From: Streptomyces sp. 1222.5
GTDB lineage: Bacteria; Actinomycetota; Actinomycetes; Streptomycetales; Streptomycetaceae
Length of the DNA stretch: 64,000 nt
Assembly (NCBI RefSeq): GCF_900105245.1
Contig: NZ_FNSZ01000001.1
Span: forward strand, 5,578,001 to 5,642,000
Reading direction: 5' to 3'
Below the pieces are notes generated by a model. The model was not told where the DNA came from. It searched no databases and saw nothing but the letters and a program-made list of their open reading frames with translations. How positions within the stretch are numbered: the first letter of the stretch is position 1; every line of letters starts with the position of its first letter. A program made the translations under genes and the position numbers. Below are positions 1-8,609 of this stretch, one piece after another.

Positions 1-382
1 GGAACCCGCTGGACGCCGTCGTGTTGGCGTCCGCCAGCGACCGGTAGATGGCGGCCGCGCCGGAGCTGAGCGGCTGGCTGCTGTGCAGCACGTCGTCGGC
101 GGCGGCCGCCCGCTCACTGCTCTGCCAGGCGGTGACCGCGCCGAACGCGACGACGAGCAGGGCGAGTACGGCTCCGATGATCCGCAGCCGCCCGGGCTCG
201 GTCGTCGCGGCGGCCCGGACGCGGTCGACGCCCTCGGCGAAGGCGGTACGGCGGCCGGGCGGAATGGGGGAGACGGGGGCGGACGCGGGGGCCGGCCGGG
301 CGGACTGGGCGGGGATGCCGGGGGCCGCGGGCATGCCGGGCCCCACCGCTGGCGGGCTCGCGCTCTTCGGCGGGTGTGTCAC
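1..382 (-). CDS. Membrane protein of unknown function, N-terminal part (runs off the window)
   Basis: The reverse strand reads open from a GTG at 382 to the window edge, giving the first 127 residues. A GGGGGAGG ribosome site lies just before the start. About 70 residues rich in Pro, Ala and Ser come first, followed by one membrane segment (RIIGAVLALLVVAFG) and the start of an outside domain (AAAIYRSLADAN). This resembles the N-terminus of streptomycete membrane sensors with an extracellular helical domain, but no catalytic part is visible. It sits upstream of csnK on the same strand, 157 bp away. Function cannot be assigned from this piece. Confidence 0.7.
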   Translation of the reverse strand, partial: MTHPPKSASPPAVGPGMPAAPGIPAQSARPAPASAPVSPIPPGRRTAFAEGVDRVRAAATTEPGRLRIIGAVLALLVVAFGAVTAWQSSERAAAADDVLHSSQPLSSGAAAIYRSLADANTTASSGF

Positions 383-539
383 TCGACCTCCCCCATGGTC
401 ATCCGTACGCCGCCAAGTATCGCCGCACGGACCGACATTCCGCACCGGCCTTCACTGGATCTTGATCGGATCGCAGCGTGCGCCGCTCATGTACACGCCG
501 GGAGCGTGTGTTCGGTTCCGGGCGGCGCGGCCCCTGTGA

Positions 540-1532
540 TCAGGGATGTCCCGTCTCCCAGTGGCCCCGGGCACGCTCCTGCGCCTCCACGCCCGCCCCC
601 AGCCGGTCCAGGCCCAGCAGCACCGCGCCGAGGACCGGGCTCGCCGTCACCACGCGGACGTCGGCCTTCGGGGCACGGGCGGCCAGCAGCTCGCGGACGG
701 TGTCGTCCAGCTGGGCGTGGCCCGCCGTCAGGACGCCCCCGCCGAGCAGGACCGGTGTCTCCTCCTCCAGGAGGCCCAGGCGGGTCAGCGCGACGGTGGC
801 CATCACCGTCACCTCCTCCGCGAGCCGGGTGACGATGGCGCGGGCCCGGCCGTCGCCCTCGGCGGCCGTCGCGAAGAGGACCGGGGCCAGCTCGTGCCGC
901 CGGTCGTGCCCGATGTGCTCCAGGTGGAGCGCCTCGATGAGGGCGTGCATGGACGGCAGGCCGAAGTGCGCCGGGAGCGTGCGGGACAGGGCCGTCGGCC
1001 CGCCCCGGCCGTCCTCCGCGCGCGCCGCGTGCCACAGCGCCTCCTCGGCCAGCCCCCAGCCGCCGCCCCAGTCCCCGGAGATCCGGCCGATCGCCGGGAA
1101 GCGGGCCGTGCGGCCGTCGGGGCGCATACCGACGCAGTTGATGCCGGCGCCGCAGACGACCGCGACCCCGCGGGGCTCGGACACACCGGCCCGCAGGATC
1201 GCGAAGGTGTCGTTGCGGACCTCCACCGCCGGCCCCCACGCGCGTGCCCGGAGGGCGGTCGCCAGCTGCTCCTCCTCGACCGGCAGGTCGGCGTTGGCCA
1301 GGCAGGCGGAGACGTGGTCGACGGACGTCACGCCCGCGTCGGCGAACGCCCGGGCCACCGGTTCGGCCAGCGCGTCCAGCGCGGCCGCCACACCGACCAC
1401 GGGCGGACGGAAGCCGCCGCCGCGTGCCGTGGCCAGCACCTCTCCGGCGGCGGTGACCACGGCCACGTCGGTCTTGCTGTTGCCCGCGTCGACGGCGAGG
1501 ACGCGCGCGGTCTCAGGTGCGGTCAGGCCCAC
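540..1532 (-). CDS. csnK: CsnK-like sugar kinase, BadF/BadG/N-acetylglucosamine kinase family
   Basis: A 330-residue ATP-dependent sugar kinase of the actin fold. The first phosphate motif DAGNSKTDV is at residues 15-23, the second, VCGAGINCVG, at about 126-135, and RISGDWGGG follows at about 150. It is the last gene of the csn operon. The GTG start overlaps the end of csnH by 10 bases, implying coupled translation. In S. coelicolor the csnR-K operon imports chitosan-derived glucosamine oligosaccharides, and the kinase is thought to phosphorylate the imported amino sugar for the GH4 enzyme. Substrate here is inferred from gene order. Confidence 0.85.
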   Translation of the reverse strand: MGLTAPETARVLAVDAGNSKTDVAVVTAAGEVLATARGGGFRPPVVGVAAALDALAEPVARAFADAGVTSVDHVSACLANADLPVEEEQLATALRARAWGPAVEVRNDTFAILRAGVSEPRGVAVVCGAGINCVGMRPDGRTARFPAIGRISGDWGGGWGLAEEALWHAARAEDGRGGPTALSRTLPAHFGLPSMHALIEALHLEHIGHDRRHELAPVLFATAAEGDGRARAIVTRLAEEVTVMATVALTRLGLLEEETPVLLGGGVLTAGHAQLDDTVRELLAARAPKADVRVVTASPVLGAVLLGLDRLGAGVEAQERARGHWETGHP

Positions 1533-2788
1533 GCCAGGTGCTCCCGGTTGTGTGCGATCAGCTGGTCGGTGAGGGTCTCGGCGTACGCGTACTGGCCGAT
1601 CAGCGGATGGGCGAGGAGGGCGCGGAAGACCCGGTCCCGGCCGCCGCGCACCGCGGCCTCCAGGGCGAGGTCCTCGTAGGCGGTCACGTTCGCGACGAGG
1701 CCCGAGAACAGCGGGTCGAGGTCGGGCACCGGCAGCGGCGCGGGGCCCGACGGGCCGACCGCGGCCTGCACCTCGATCACCGCGTCGTCGGGCAGGAACG
1801 GCAGCGTGCCCCGGTTGAGGGTGTTGACCACCTGGTAGGGGCTGCCGCCGCCGCCCAGCAGCGCCGCCGCGAGGTCCACGGCCGCCTCCGAGTAGTAGGC
1901 GCCCCCTCGCTTCGCCAGCAGGGCCGGCTTCTCGTCCAGCGACGGATCGCCGTACATGCGCAGCAACTCCGCCTCCATGGCGGCGACTTCTGCTGCCCGG
2001 GAAGGCTTGGTGCGCAGTTCGCGCACGACCTCGTCGTGGGCGTAGAAGTACCGCAGGTAGTAGGAGGGGACCACGCCCAGGCGGTCCAGGAGCGGGCGCG
2101 GCAGGCGGACGTCGTCGGCGATCGCGTCACCGTGCTCGCCGAGCAGCTTGGGCAGGACGTTCTCGCCCTCCGGGCCGCCCAGCCGGACCTCCGTCTCCCA
2201 GGTGAGGTGGTTCAGGCCGACGTGGCCGAGGTGGACGTCCGCGGGGCTCACACCCAGCAGGCCGGCGAACTTGCGCTGGAAGCCGATCGCCACGTTGCAC
2301 AGGCCGACCGCGCGGTGCCCGGCCTGGAGCAGGGCGCGGGTGACGATGCCGACGGGGTTGGTGAAGTCGACGATCCAGGCGCGGGGGTTGGCGCGGCGGA
2401 CGCGTTCGGCGATGTCCAGGACCACCGGGACCGTGCGCAGCGCCTTGGCGAGGCCGCCCGCGCCGGTGGTCTCCTGGCCGATGCAGCCGCACTCCAGCGG
2501 CCAGGTCTCGTCCTGCTGCCGGGCCGCCTGACCGCCGACCCGCAGCTGGAGCAGGACGGCGTCGGCGCCGTCCACGCCCGCGTCCAGGTCGGAGGTGGCC
2601 ACGATCCGCCCCGCGTGGCCCTGCCGGGCGAAGATGCGGCGGGCCAGGCCGCCGACGAGTTCCAGGCGGTCCGCCGCCGGGTCCACGAGGACCAGTTCCT
2701 CGATGGGCAGGGTGTCCCTGAGGCGGGCGAAGCCGTCGATGAGTTCGGGGGTGTAGGTCGAGCCGCCGCCGACCACGGTGAGTTTCAT
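1523..2788 (-). CDS. csnH: CsnH-like 6-phospho-beta-glucosidase/glucosaminidase, glycoside hydrolase family 4
   Basis: A 421-residue cytoplasmic GH4 hydrolase. The family uses NAD+ and a divalent metal in an oxidation, elimination and reduction mechanism. The NAD-binding loop VVGGGSTYTP is at residues 5-14, and DFTNPVGIV follows at 141-149. The likely metal ligands are Cys164 (GLCNVAIGF) and His194 (GLNHLTW). Length is normal for the family. It lies between the permease gene csnG (7 bp gap) and the kinase csnK (overlap), so the probable substrate is a phosphorylated chitosan oligosaccharide. Similarity alone would equally allow a generic 6-phospho-beta-glucosidase. Confidence 0.88.
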   Translation of the reverse strand: MKLTVVGGGSTYTPELIDGFARLRDTLPIEELVLVDPAADRLELVGGLARRIFARQGHAGRIVATSDLDAGVDGADAVLLQLRVGGQAARQQDETWPLECGCIGQETTGAGGLAKALRTVPVVLDIAERVRRANPRAWIVDFTNPVGIVTRALLQAGHRAVGLCNVAIGFQRKFAGLLGVSPADVHLGHVGLNHLTWETEVRLGGPEGENVLPKLLGEHGDAIADDVRLPRPLLDRLGVVPSYYLRYFYAHDEVVRELRTKPSRAAEVAAMEAELLRMYGDPSLDEKPALLAKRGGAYYSEAAVDLAAALLGGGGSPYQVVNTLNRGTLPFLPDDAVIEVQAAVGPSGPAPLPVPDLDPLFSGLVANVTAYEDLALEAAVRGGRDRVFRALLAHPLIGQYAYAETLTDQLIAHNREHLAWA

Positions 2789-2795
2789 ACGTGGA

Positions 2796-3692
2796 TCAAC
2801 CCTTTACTCCGGTGAGGGTGACGCCCTCGACGAACGCCTTCTGGGCGAAGAAGAACACGAGGATCACGGGGGCCATGACCAGCACCGTCGCCGCCATGGT
2901 GAGGTTCCAGTCGGTGTGGTGGGCACCCTTGAAGGACTCCAGGCCGTAACTCAGCGTCCAGGCAGCGGGGTTCTCCGAGGCGTAGATCTGCGGGCCGAAG
3001 TAGTCGTTCCAGGCGTAGAAGAACTGGAAGAGGGCCACGGCGGCGATCCCGGGCCTGGCCATGGGCAGGACGACCTTCAGCAGGGTCCGCAGGTCCCCGC
3101 AGCCGTCCACGCGCGCCGCGTCCAGGTACTCGTTCGGGATCGTCATCAGGAACTGGCGCAGCAGGAAGATGGAGAACGCGTCCCCGAACGCCATCGGGAC
3201 GATCAGCGGCCACAGCGTGCCGGACAGGTCCAGCTGCTTCGCCCAGAACAGGTACATGGGGATGATGACCACCTGCGGGGGCAGCATCATCATCGAGATG
3301 ACCAGCATGAGGGACAGATTGCGGCCCCGGAAGCGGAACTTGGCGAGCGCGTAGGCCACCGGGACGGAGGACACCACCGTCAGGACGGTGCCGAGACCCG
3401 CGTAGAGCAGGGTGTTGCGCCACCAGGTGAGGAAGCCGGGGGTGTCGAAGACCTTCCGGTAGTTGCCCCATTCCCAGGTGTGCGGGACCAGGTCCCGGCT
3501 GAGGGCCTGGCTGTCGCTCATCAGCGAGGTCAGGAACACGAACACGAACGGCAGGGTGAAGAACAGCGCGGCGGCGACGCCGAGGGAGTGGACCGCGATC
3601 CACTCCAGCAGGGCGCGGCGGCGGGCGGTGCGTTCGGCGCCGTACGGCACCGGGGCTGCCGGCTTGACCGGCTGGTCCAGTACGTGGGTCAT
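2796..3692 (-). CDS. csnG: Carbohydrate ABC transporter permease (MalG type)
   Basis: A 298-residue inner-membrane permease with about six hydrophobic segments. The cytoplasmic EAA loop (EYLDAARVDGCGD) at about 188-200 is where the ATPase docks. It pairs with csnF, only 2 bp upstream on the same strand. No ATPase gene is in the operon, which is usual for streptomycete sugar importers because they share the multipurpose ATPase MsiK encoded elsewhere. Orthology to csnG of S. coelicolor is inferred from position and family. Confidence 0.88.
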   Translation of the reverse strand: MTHVLDQPVKPAAPVPYGAERTARRRALLEWIAVHSLGVAAALFFTLPFVFVFLTSLMSDSQALSRDLVPHTWEWGNYRKVFDTPGFLTWWRNTLLYAGLGTVLTVVSSVPVAYALAKFRFRGRNLSLMLVISMMMLPPQVVIIPMYLFWAKQLDLSGTLWPLIVPMAFGDAFSIFLLRQFLMTIPNEYLDAARVDGCGDLRTLLKVVLPMARPGIAAVALFQFFYAWNDYFGPQIYASENPAAWTLSYGLESFKGAHHTDWNLTMAATVLVMAPVILVFFFAQKAFVEGVTLTGVKG

Positions 3693-3694
3693 GG

Positions 3695-4636
3695 TCAGTC
3701 ACCTGCCTGGAGGAGGCCGCCCCGGCGCCGCATCAGCAGCGTGGTGAACGCCATCGACAGGGCGAAGAGCACCAGTGCCACCACGCAGGCGGACCCGTAG
3801 TCGAAGCGCTGGAAGCCGAGGTTGTAGACGAGCTGGGGGAGGGTGAGCGTGGACTTGTCCGGGTAGCCGGGCTCGAACTGGGTGCCGGCGCCCTGGATCA
3901 CGCCCGAGGCGACCTTCCCGGCGACCAGCGGCTGCGTGTAGTACTGCATCGTCTGGATCACGCCGGTGACCACCGCGAACATCACGATGGGGGAGATGTT
4001 CGGGAGCGTGACGTACCGGAAGCGCTGCCAGGCCGAGGCGCCGTCCAGCTCCGCGGCCTCGTACTGCTCCTTCGGCACGTCGAGCAGCGCGGCCATGAAG
4101 ATGACCATCAGGTCGCCCACGCCCCACAGCGCCAGCAGGGTCAGCGCCGGCTTGGACCAGGTGGGGTCGTTGAACCAGCCCGGTGCCGGCACGCCCAGCT
4201 TCTCCAGGACCGAGTCGACGGGTCCGGTGCCGGGGTTGAGCAGGAAGGCGAAGGCCATGGTGGCCGCGACCGGAGGGGCCAGGTAGGGCAGGTAGAACAG
4301 GGTGCGGAAGACGCCCGTGCCTGACCTGATCTTCGTGATGAGCAGGCCGATGCCGAGCCCGAACACCACGCGCAGGCTCACCATGATCACGACCAGCCAC
4401 AGGGTGTTGCGCAGGGCGGGCCAGAAGAGCGGGTAGTGCCGGAAGACGTAGGCCCAGTTCTTGCCCCCGCTCCAGGTCGGCGGCCGGAAGCCGTCGTAGT
4501 GCATGAAGGAGAAGTAGACCGTGGAGATCAGCGGGTAGGCGAAGAAGACCCCGAAGCCGATCAGCCAGGGCGACATGAAGGCGAGTGTCCGCAGCGCCGA
4601 GCGCCGGCGCCTCGATCGCGCAGTGAGCGTGGTCAT
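3695..4636 (-). CDS. csnF: Carbohydrate ABC transporter permease (MalF type)
   Basis: A 313-residue inner-membrane permease. A basic N-terminus (RSRRRRSALR) precedes six predicted membrane segments. The EAA loop (EQYEAAELDGASAWQRF) lies near residues 190-206. It forms the channel with the csnG product and receives sugar from the CsnE lipoprotein, whose gene ends 3 bp upstream. ATG start at 4636. The role in chitosan-oligosaccharide import rests on operon order csnR-E-F-G-H-K. Confidence 0.88.
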   Translation of the reverse strand: MTTLTARSRRRRSALRTLAFMSPWLIGFGVFFAYPLISTVYFSFMHYDGFRPPTWSGGKNWAYVFRHYPLFWPALRNTLWLVVIMVSLRVVFGLGIGLLITKIRSGTGVFRTLFYLPYLAPPVAATMAFAFLLNPGTGPVDSVLEKLGVPAPGWFNDPTWSKPALTLLALWGVGDLMVIFMAALLDVPKEQYEAAELDGASAWQRFRYVTLPNISPIVMFAVVTGVIQTMQYYTQPLVAGKVASGVIQGAGTQFEPGYPDKSTLTLPQLVYNLGFQRFDYGSACVVALVLFALSMAFTTLLMRRRGGLLQAGD

Positions 4637-4639
4637 GGG

Positions 4640-5983
4640 CTACTTCGCCTGCGCGATGTCCGTGTCGATCTGCGCGGCCGTCTCCTTCAGACCGGCCTTC
4701 AGATCGGTGGCCCTGCCGCTCTCGTAGTCGTAGCCGAACTGCTGGATCGTCACCAGGTAGACACCGCCGTTGATGGAGGCGGGCGTCGTGGTGGAGTGCG
4801 GGTTCGCGGCGATGTCCAGGAACGTCTTGAACCGCGGGTCGTACTTCAGCTTCGGCGACTTCAGCGCCGCCAGGGTGGAGGGCACGTTGTGGATGCCGTT
4901 GGCGAAGCCGACCACCGCGTCGGTGTCGGTGGTCATGTACTTCACCAGTTCCCAGGCCGCGTTCTGCTTGTGGCTGTTGGCGGCGATGCCGGCGATGGTG
5001 CCGGTGATGTAGCCCTTGCCGTACTGCGCCGCCTGGTCGTCGGGCACGGGCAGCGGGGCCACACCGATCTCGAACTTCGGCTTGGCCTCCTCGGCCATGC
5101 CGAGCCGCCACTCGCCGTCGAGCTGCATGGCCACCTGGCCGGTGTGGAAGGGGTGCTTGGGTCCCCACTCGTCGCCGAGGGTGGCCCGGAACTTCTCCAG
5201 CTTCTGGAAGCCGCCGAGTTCGTCCACGAGCTTCTTCTGGAGCGTGAAGCCCTTCCGGAACGCCGGGTCCTTCGCCAGGGCCGACTTGCCGTCCTTGCCG
5301 AAGTACGTCGGCGAGAACTGCCCGAAGTAGTGCTCGGTCGTCGACTCCCAGCCGTGGTAGTTCGGCATGAAGCCGAGCTGCTGGTAGGAGTCGCCCTGGG
5401 CGATGGTCAGCTTCTTGGCGTCGGCCGCGAACTCCGACCAGGTCTTCGGCGGGTTCGCGATGCCCGCCTTCCGGAACGCGGTCTTGTTGTAGTAGAGCCC
5501 GTAGGCGTCGCCGAGCAGCGGGACCGTGCAGCGGTTGCCGTCGAACTGGGTGTACTCGTTCATCGGCTTCGGGAACGTCGTCCGTGGATCGATCTTCGAC
5601 TTCTCGAAGAAGGGGTTCAGATCGACCAGCGCGCCCGAGGAGCAGAACTTGCCCACGTTGTTCGTGGTGAAGGAGGAGATCACGTCCGGCGCCCGGTCGC
5701 CGCCGGAGCGCAGCGCCTGGTTGATCTTGTCGTCGGTCATGTTGCCGACGACGTTCACATGGATGTTGGGGTGTGCCCGCTCGAAGCCGGCGACCAGGGA
5801 CTTGACCGCCTTCACCTCGTTCGGGGCGCTCCAGGCGTGCCAGAAGTTGATCGTCGTGTCCTTGGAGGCGTCGTCCGTGGCGCCCGAGCCGGACTGGCCG
5901 GTACAGGCGGTGGTCAGCAGAGCCAGCGACGCGGTCAGGGCAAAAGCCGTCTTTCGGGCAAGGGAGGGTATGGCTTCGGGCAT
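4640..5983 (-). CDS. csnE: Sugar-binding lipoprotein of the csn ABC transporter
   Basis: A 447-residue extracellular solute-binding protein (family 1). A lipoprotein signal peptide ends at lipobox LTTAC with Cys27 as the lipidated residue. NFWHAWSAPNEVKAV shortly after is typical of the family. It captures oligosaccharides outside the membrane and hands them to CsnF/CsnG. The start is preceded by GGGAG. A four-copy 11-bp tandem repeat lies between this gene and csnR, so csnE may have regulation beyond read-through from the csnR promoter. Confidence 0.9.
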   Translation of the reverse strand: MPEAIPSLARKTAFALTASLALLTTACTGQSGSGATDDASKDTTINFWHAWSAPNEVKAVKSLVAGFERAHPNIHVNVVGNMTDDKINQALRSGGDRAPDVISSFTTNNVGKFCSSGALVDLNPFFEKSKIDPRTTFPKPMNEYTQFDGNRCTVPLLGDAYGLYYNKTAFRKAGIANPPKTWSEFAADAKKLTIAQGDSYQQLGFMPNYHGWESTTEHYFGQFSPTYFGKDGKSALAKDPAFRKGFTLQKKLVDELGGFQKLEKFRATLGDEWGPKHPFHTGQVAMQLDGEWRLGMAEEAKPKFEIGVAPLPVPDDQAAQYGKGYITGTIAGIAANSHKQNAAWELVKYMTTDTDAVVGFANGIHNVPSTLAALKSPKLKYDPRFKTFLDIAANPHSTTTPASINGGVYLVTIQQFGYDYESGRATDLKAGLKETAAQIDTDIAQAK

Positions 5984-6020
5984 GGCGAGGTCTCCCGGGG
6001 CGGTGTGGGTGAGCGGGGGA

Positions 6021-6064
6021 AGGTGCTACCGAGGTGCTACCGAGGTGCTGCGGAGGTGCTGCCG
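6021..6064. repeat. Four tandem 11-bp repeats between csnR and csnE
   Basis: Four head-to-tail copies of the 11-mer AGGTGCTACCG occupy these 44 bases. Copies 1 and 2 are identical, and copies 3 and 4 differ at one or two positions (AGGTGCTGCGG, AGGTGCTGCCG). They fill about half of the 94-bp gap between the csnR stop and the csnE start. They could be a binding array or simple slippage. Confidence 0.85.
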
Positions 6065-6077
6065 GGCGTTGCGGGGT

Positions 6078-7289
6078 TCAGCGCGAGGTGTCGAAGACCT
6101 CGTCGCGGGTGGTGGCGAGCGCCGATTCCAGTGCGCCGCGCAGGACGGGGTGCTCGTGGACGTCGCCGACGACCAGCCGGGGGCGGGCCGCCGCCAGTTC
6201 CTCCAGCTCGGCCTGGACGAGGGCGCGCAGCACCTCGCCGCCGGCCGTCAGGGCGGAGCCGCTGAGTACGACGAGTTCGGGGTCGAGGACGGAGACGAGC
6301 GAGGCGAGACCGGTGGCCAGCCGGGTCGCGTAGGTCTGGAGCAACTCCCGGTGGGGGCCGCCCGCGTGATCGGCGGCGCGGGCCACGAGTGCGGCGGCCA
6401 CGTCGGTGTACTGCCCCGACGGGATGTCGGTGATGCCGAGTTCACGGGCCAGCCTCGGTACCGCCTGGGAGCCGGCCAGCTCCTGGTAGCCACCGCTGTT
6501 GGCCTTGGTCACCTGGCGTACGAGGGGGGTGCCCGGCACCGGCAGGAAGCCGACCTCGCCGGCGCCGCCGGTCCAGCCGCGGTGCAGCCGGCCGCCGAGG
6601 ACCAGGGCGGCGCCGAGGCCCTCCTGGTTCCACAGCAGGACGAAGTCCGCGTGGCCGCGGGCCGCGCCGAGCCGCTGTTCGGCGATGGCCGCGAGGTTGA
6701 CGTCGTTCTCGTACTCGACCGGCATCGGGAGCGCCGCCGCGAGTTCGTCGAGCAGCGTGGGGGAGTGCCAGCCGGGCAGGTGGGAGGCGTAGCGCAGGCG
6801 CCCGGTGTTGGGGTCGAAGGCGCCGGGGGTGCCGATGACCAGCCGGTGCACGTCGGACCGGGCGAGGCCGGCGGCCTTCACGGCGCCGTCGAGGGCTTCG
6901 GTGACCTGATGGACGACCGGCTGGGCGGGCCGTCTGCCCGGGGTGGGCAGCTCGTGCTCGCCGACCGTGCGGCCGGTGACGTCGGCGACCGCAGCCCGGA
7001 TGCGGTGCGGGGTGACGTCGAGTCCGGCGGCGTACGCGGCACCGGGATCGACCGCGTACAGCTGGGCGTTGGGGCCCGGCCGGCCCTCGCTGGTGCCGGT
7101 GACCCGGACCAGCCCGGCCGCTTCGAGGCGGGCCAGCAGCTGGGAGGCGGTCGGCTTGGACAGGCCGGTGAGCTTGCCGATCCGGGTGCGCGACAGCGGC
7201 CCGTGCTCCAGCAGGAGGTCCAGGGCGGCGCGGTCGTTCATGGCGCGCAGGACGCGCGGGGTGCCCGGCGTGCCGGCGGTTCCTGCCAT
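6078..7289 (-). CDS. csnR: CsnR-like ROK-family transcriptional repressor
   Basis: A 403-residue regulator. An N-terminal winged helix-turn-helix (about residues 20-65, with GKLTGLSKPTASQLLARL) is followed by the sugar-kinase-like ROK fold (DVTPHRIRAAVADVTG; EYENDVNLAAIAEQ). It heads the csn operon. In S. coelicolor, CsnR represses the operon and the chitosanase gene until chitosan oligosaccharides appear. A perfect palindrome matching the CsnR box lies about 90 bp before the start. The Cys-x-Cys-Gly-x-x-Gly-Cys zinc motif of many ROK proteins is absent: PVPGTPLVRQVTKANSGGY occupies the place. Confidence 0.88.
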   Translation of the reverse strand: MAGTAGTPGTPRVLRAMNDRAALDLLLEHGPLSRTRIGKLTGLSKPTASQLLARLEAAGLVRVTGTSEGRPGPNAQLYAVDPGAAYAAGLDVTPHRIRAAVADVTGRTVGEHELPTPGRRPAQPVVHQVTEALDGAVKAAGLARSDVHRLVIGTPGAFDPNTGRLRYASHLPGWHSPTLLDELAAALPMPVEYENDVNLAAIAEQRLGAARGHADFVLLWNQEGLGAALVLGGRLHRGWTGGAGEVGFLPVPGTPLVRQVTKANSGGYQELAGSQAVPRLARELGITDIPSGQYTDVAAALVARAADHAGGPHRELLQTYATRLATGLASLVSVLDPELVVLSGSALTAGGEVLRALVQAELEELAAARPRLVVGDVHEHPVLRGALESALATTRDEVFDTSR

Positions 7290-7380
7290 GGGGTCGACAC
7301 CTGCCTTTCCAGCCGCCCAGCTTCTCAGTGACCTGCGCAGGACGTCCAGTCTTGATCACCGGCCGCCTGGAGATCACTGT

Positions 7381-7395
7381 TAGGAAACTTTCCTA
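7381..7395. promoter_or_regulatory. CsnR operator (perfect palindrome)
   Basis: TAGGAAACTTTCCTA is a perfect 15-base inverted repeat around a central C. It matches the AGGAAA-N-TTTCCT core recalled for the CsnR boxes of the S. coelicolor csn operon and chitosanase gene. It lies 91 bp before the csnR ATG, so CsnR probably represses its own operon. Confidence 0.85.
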
Positions 7396-7445
7396 TTGGG
7401 GTGGGAGGAACGTAAGCCCAGGACGAAGGGGGCGTCAATAGACAG

Positions 7446-7481
7446 CGCCCCCGAGGCAACAGAGTCGTTACCTCGGGGGCG
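7446..7481. terminator. Terminator hairpin after the secreted-protein gene
   Basis: A 15-bp stem with one mismatch (CGCCCCCGAGGCAAC paired with GTTACCTCGGGGGCG) and a 6-base loop. It lies 50 bp beyond the stop of the reverse-strand gene at 7532-8359. Confidence 0.8.
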
Positions 7482-7531
7482 TGGCCGTGCGGGCCCGTGC
7501 GGGGCCCGGGTCTACTCGGCGGTCGTGGTGG

Positions 7532-8359
7532 CTACTTGACCGTCACGTGGTCGCCGGCGGACGTCTTCGCGGCCGTGGTGGCCGTACCGGCGAAGACGAA
7601 GCGGTAGGTGCCGCTCCGGGTCGCCTTCACCGTGGTGGACAGGGCGCCCTTGGTACCGGAGGTGATGCCCTTGACGTTCGCGTAGGAGCCGCCGTCCGCC
7701 TTGAACTGCAGGACGACCTTCACCCCCTGGTAGCCGCGGTACGTGCCGTACTCCCAGTCGGCCCGCGTCAGGCTGCCCTTGACGGTGAGCGTCCGGCCCT
7801 TGACCGCGGGCTCGGGGGTGGCGTTCACGGTCAGCCGGGCGGCGCGCTGCACCTTCACCGAGGCGAGGTTGCCCCACATGGTGACGTCGCTCTCGCTGTG
7901 CAGGTAGTCGTCCGAGAAGACGCTGTCGCTGTGGCCGTAGACGCCCGCGGCCTTCCACGTGGTGGCGTCGGCGACGTCGAACAGGGCCTCCTGCGGGTCG
8001 ACGACGATCTTCTCGGTGCAGTTCTCGGTGACCGTCGTGTCCGTGGTGACGGCCGTGGTGCAGACGGGCGGGGCGTCGGGGCCCACCTCGTTGTCGACCG
8101 ACCGCAGCGTGCCGCGGTACAGCATCACCGCCTGGATGTTCTTCTCCTGGTCGATGACCAGGTCCTTGGGGCGGGTCAGGGTGTACGAGACCGGCACGGT
8201 CACCGTGTTGGTGGTGCCGACGACCACCGCCTTGCCCTTGTTCACGGTCACGCCCGCGAACGTCAGGTCCGGCGCGTCGGCCGCGGAGGCGGCGGGCGCG
8301 GCCAGGCCGGCCAGTGCCAGGGTGCCGGACAGGGCGGCGCCTATGGCGAGCTTGCGCAT
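7532..8359 (-). CDS. Secreted protein of unknown function
   Basis: A 275-residue protein with a signal peptide (MRKLAIGAALSG... PAASAADAPDL, cleavage near residue 26). I chose the ATG at 8359 because it begins this signal peptide and follows GGGGAA; in-frame ATGs upstream would add an unlikely leader. The mature part is Thr/Val-rich beta-strand sequence. The last third (VKGRTLTVKGSLTRADW...GVKVVLQFKADGGSY) resembles the Ig-like repeats of streptomycete cell-surface proteins. Two cysteines (CTTAVTTDTTVTENC) may form a disulfide. It is flanked by intergenic gaps and looks monocistronic. I do not recognise a catalytic domain. Confidence 0.85.
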   Translation of the reverse strand: MRKLAIGAALSGTLALAGLAAPAASAADAPDLTFAGVTVNKGKAVVVGTTNTVTVPVSYTLTRPKDLVIDQEKNIQAVMLYRGTLRSVDNEVGPDAPPVCTTAVTTDTTVTENCTEKIVVDPQEALFDVADATTWKAAGVYGHSDSVFSDDYLHSESDVTMWGNLASVKVQRAARLTVNATPEPAVKGRTLTVKGSLTRADWEYGTYRGYQGVKVVLQFKADGGSYANVKGITSGTKGALSTTVKATRSGTYRFVFAGTATTAAKTSAGDHVTVK

Positions 8360-8609
8360 GTTTCCCCACATTCGAGACGGGCCCCCGGGCGGCGTCGCGC
8401 TCCAGAGCAAGGGCCCGATGTGGAGGTGACCCTAAGCGATCACGAAATGCGGAGGCGACGCGGGGTTCCTGTGAAGGCGATCTTTCGTCGGGGACGCGTC
8501 ACGACTGCGTCATGGGACCGGTTTCCGGACGCCCCGGCACAACGACGGGGCACCCCGTGCCCCGGAATGCCCCGCGTGTTCGCTCGAACGAGCCCGCTGA
8601 ACCGTGCCC

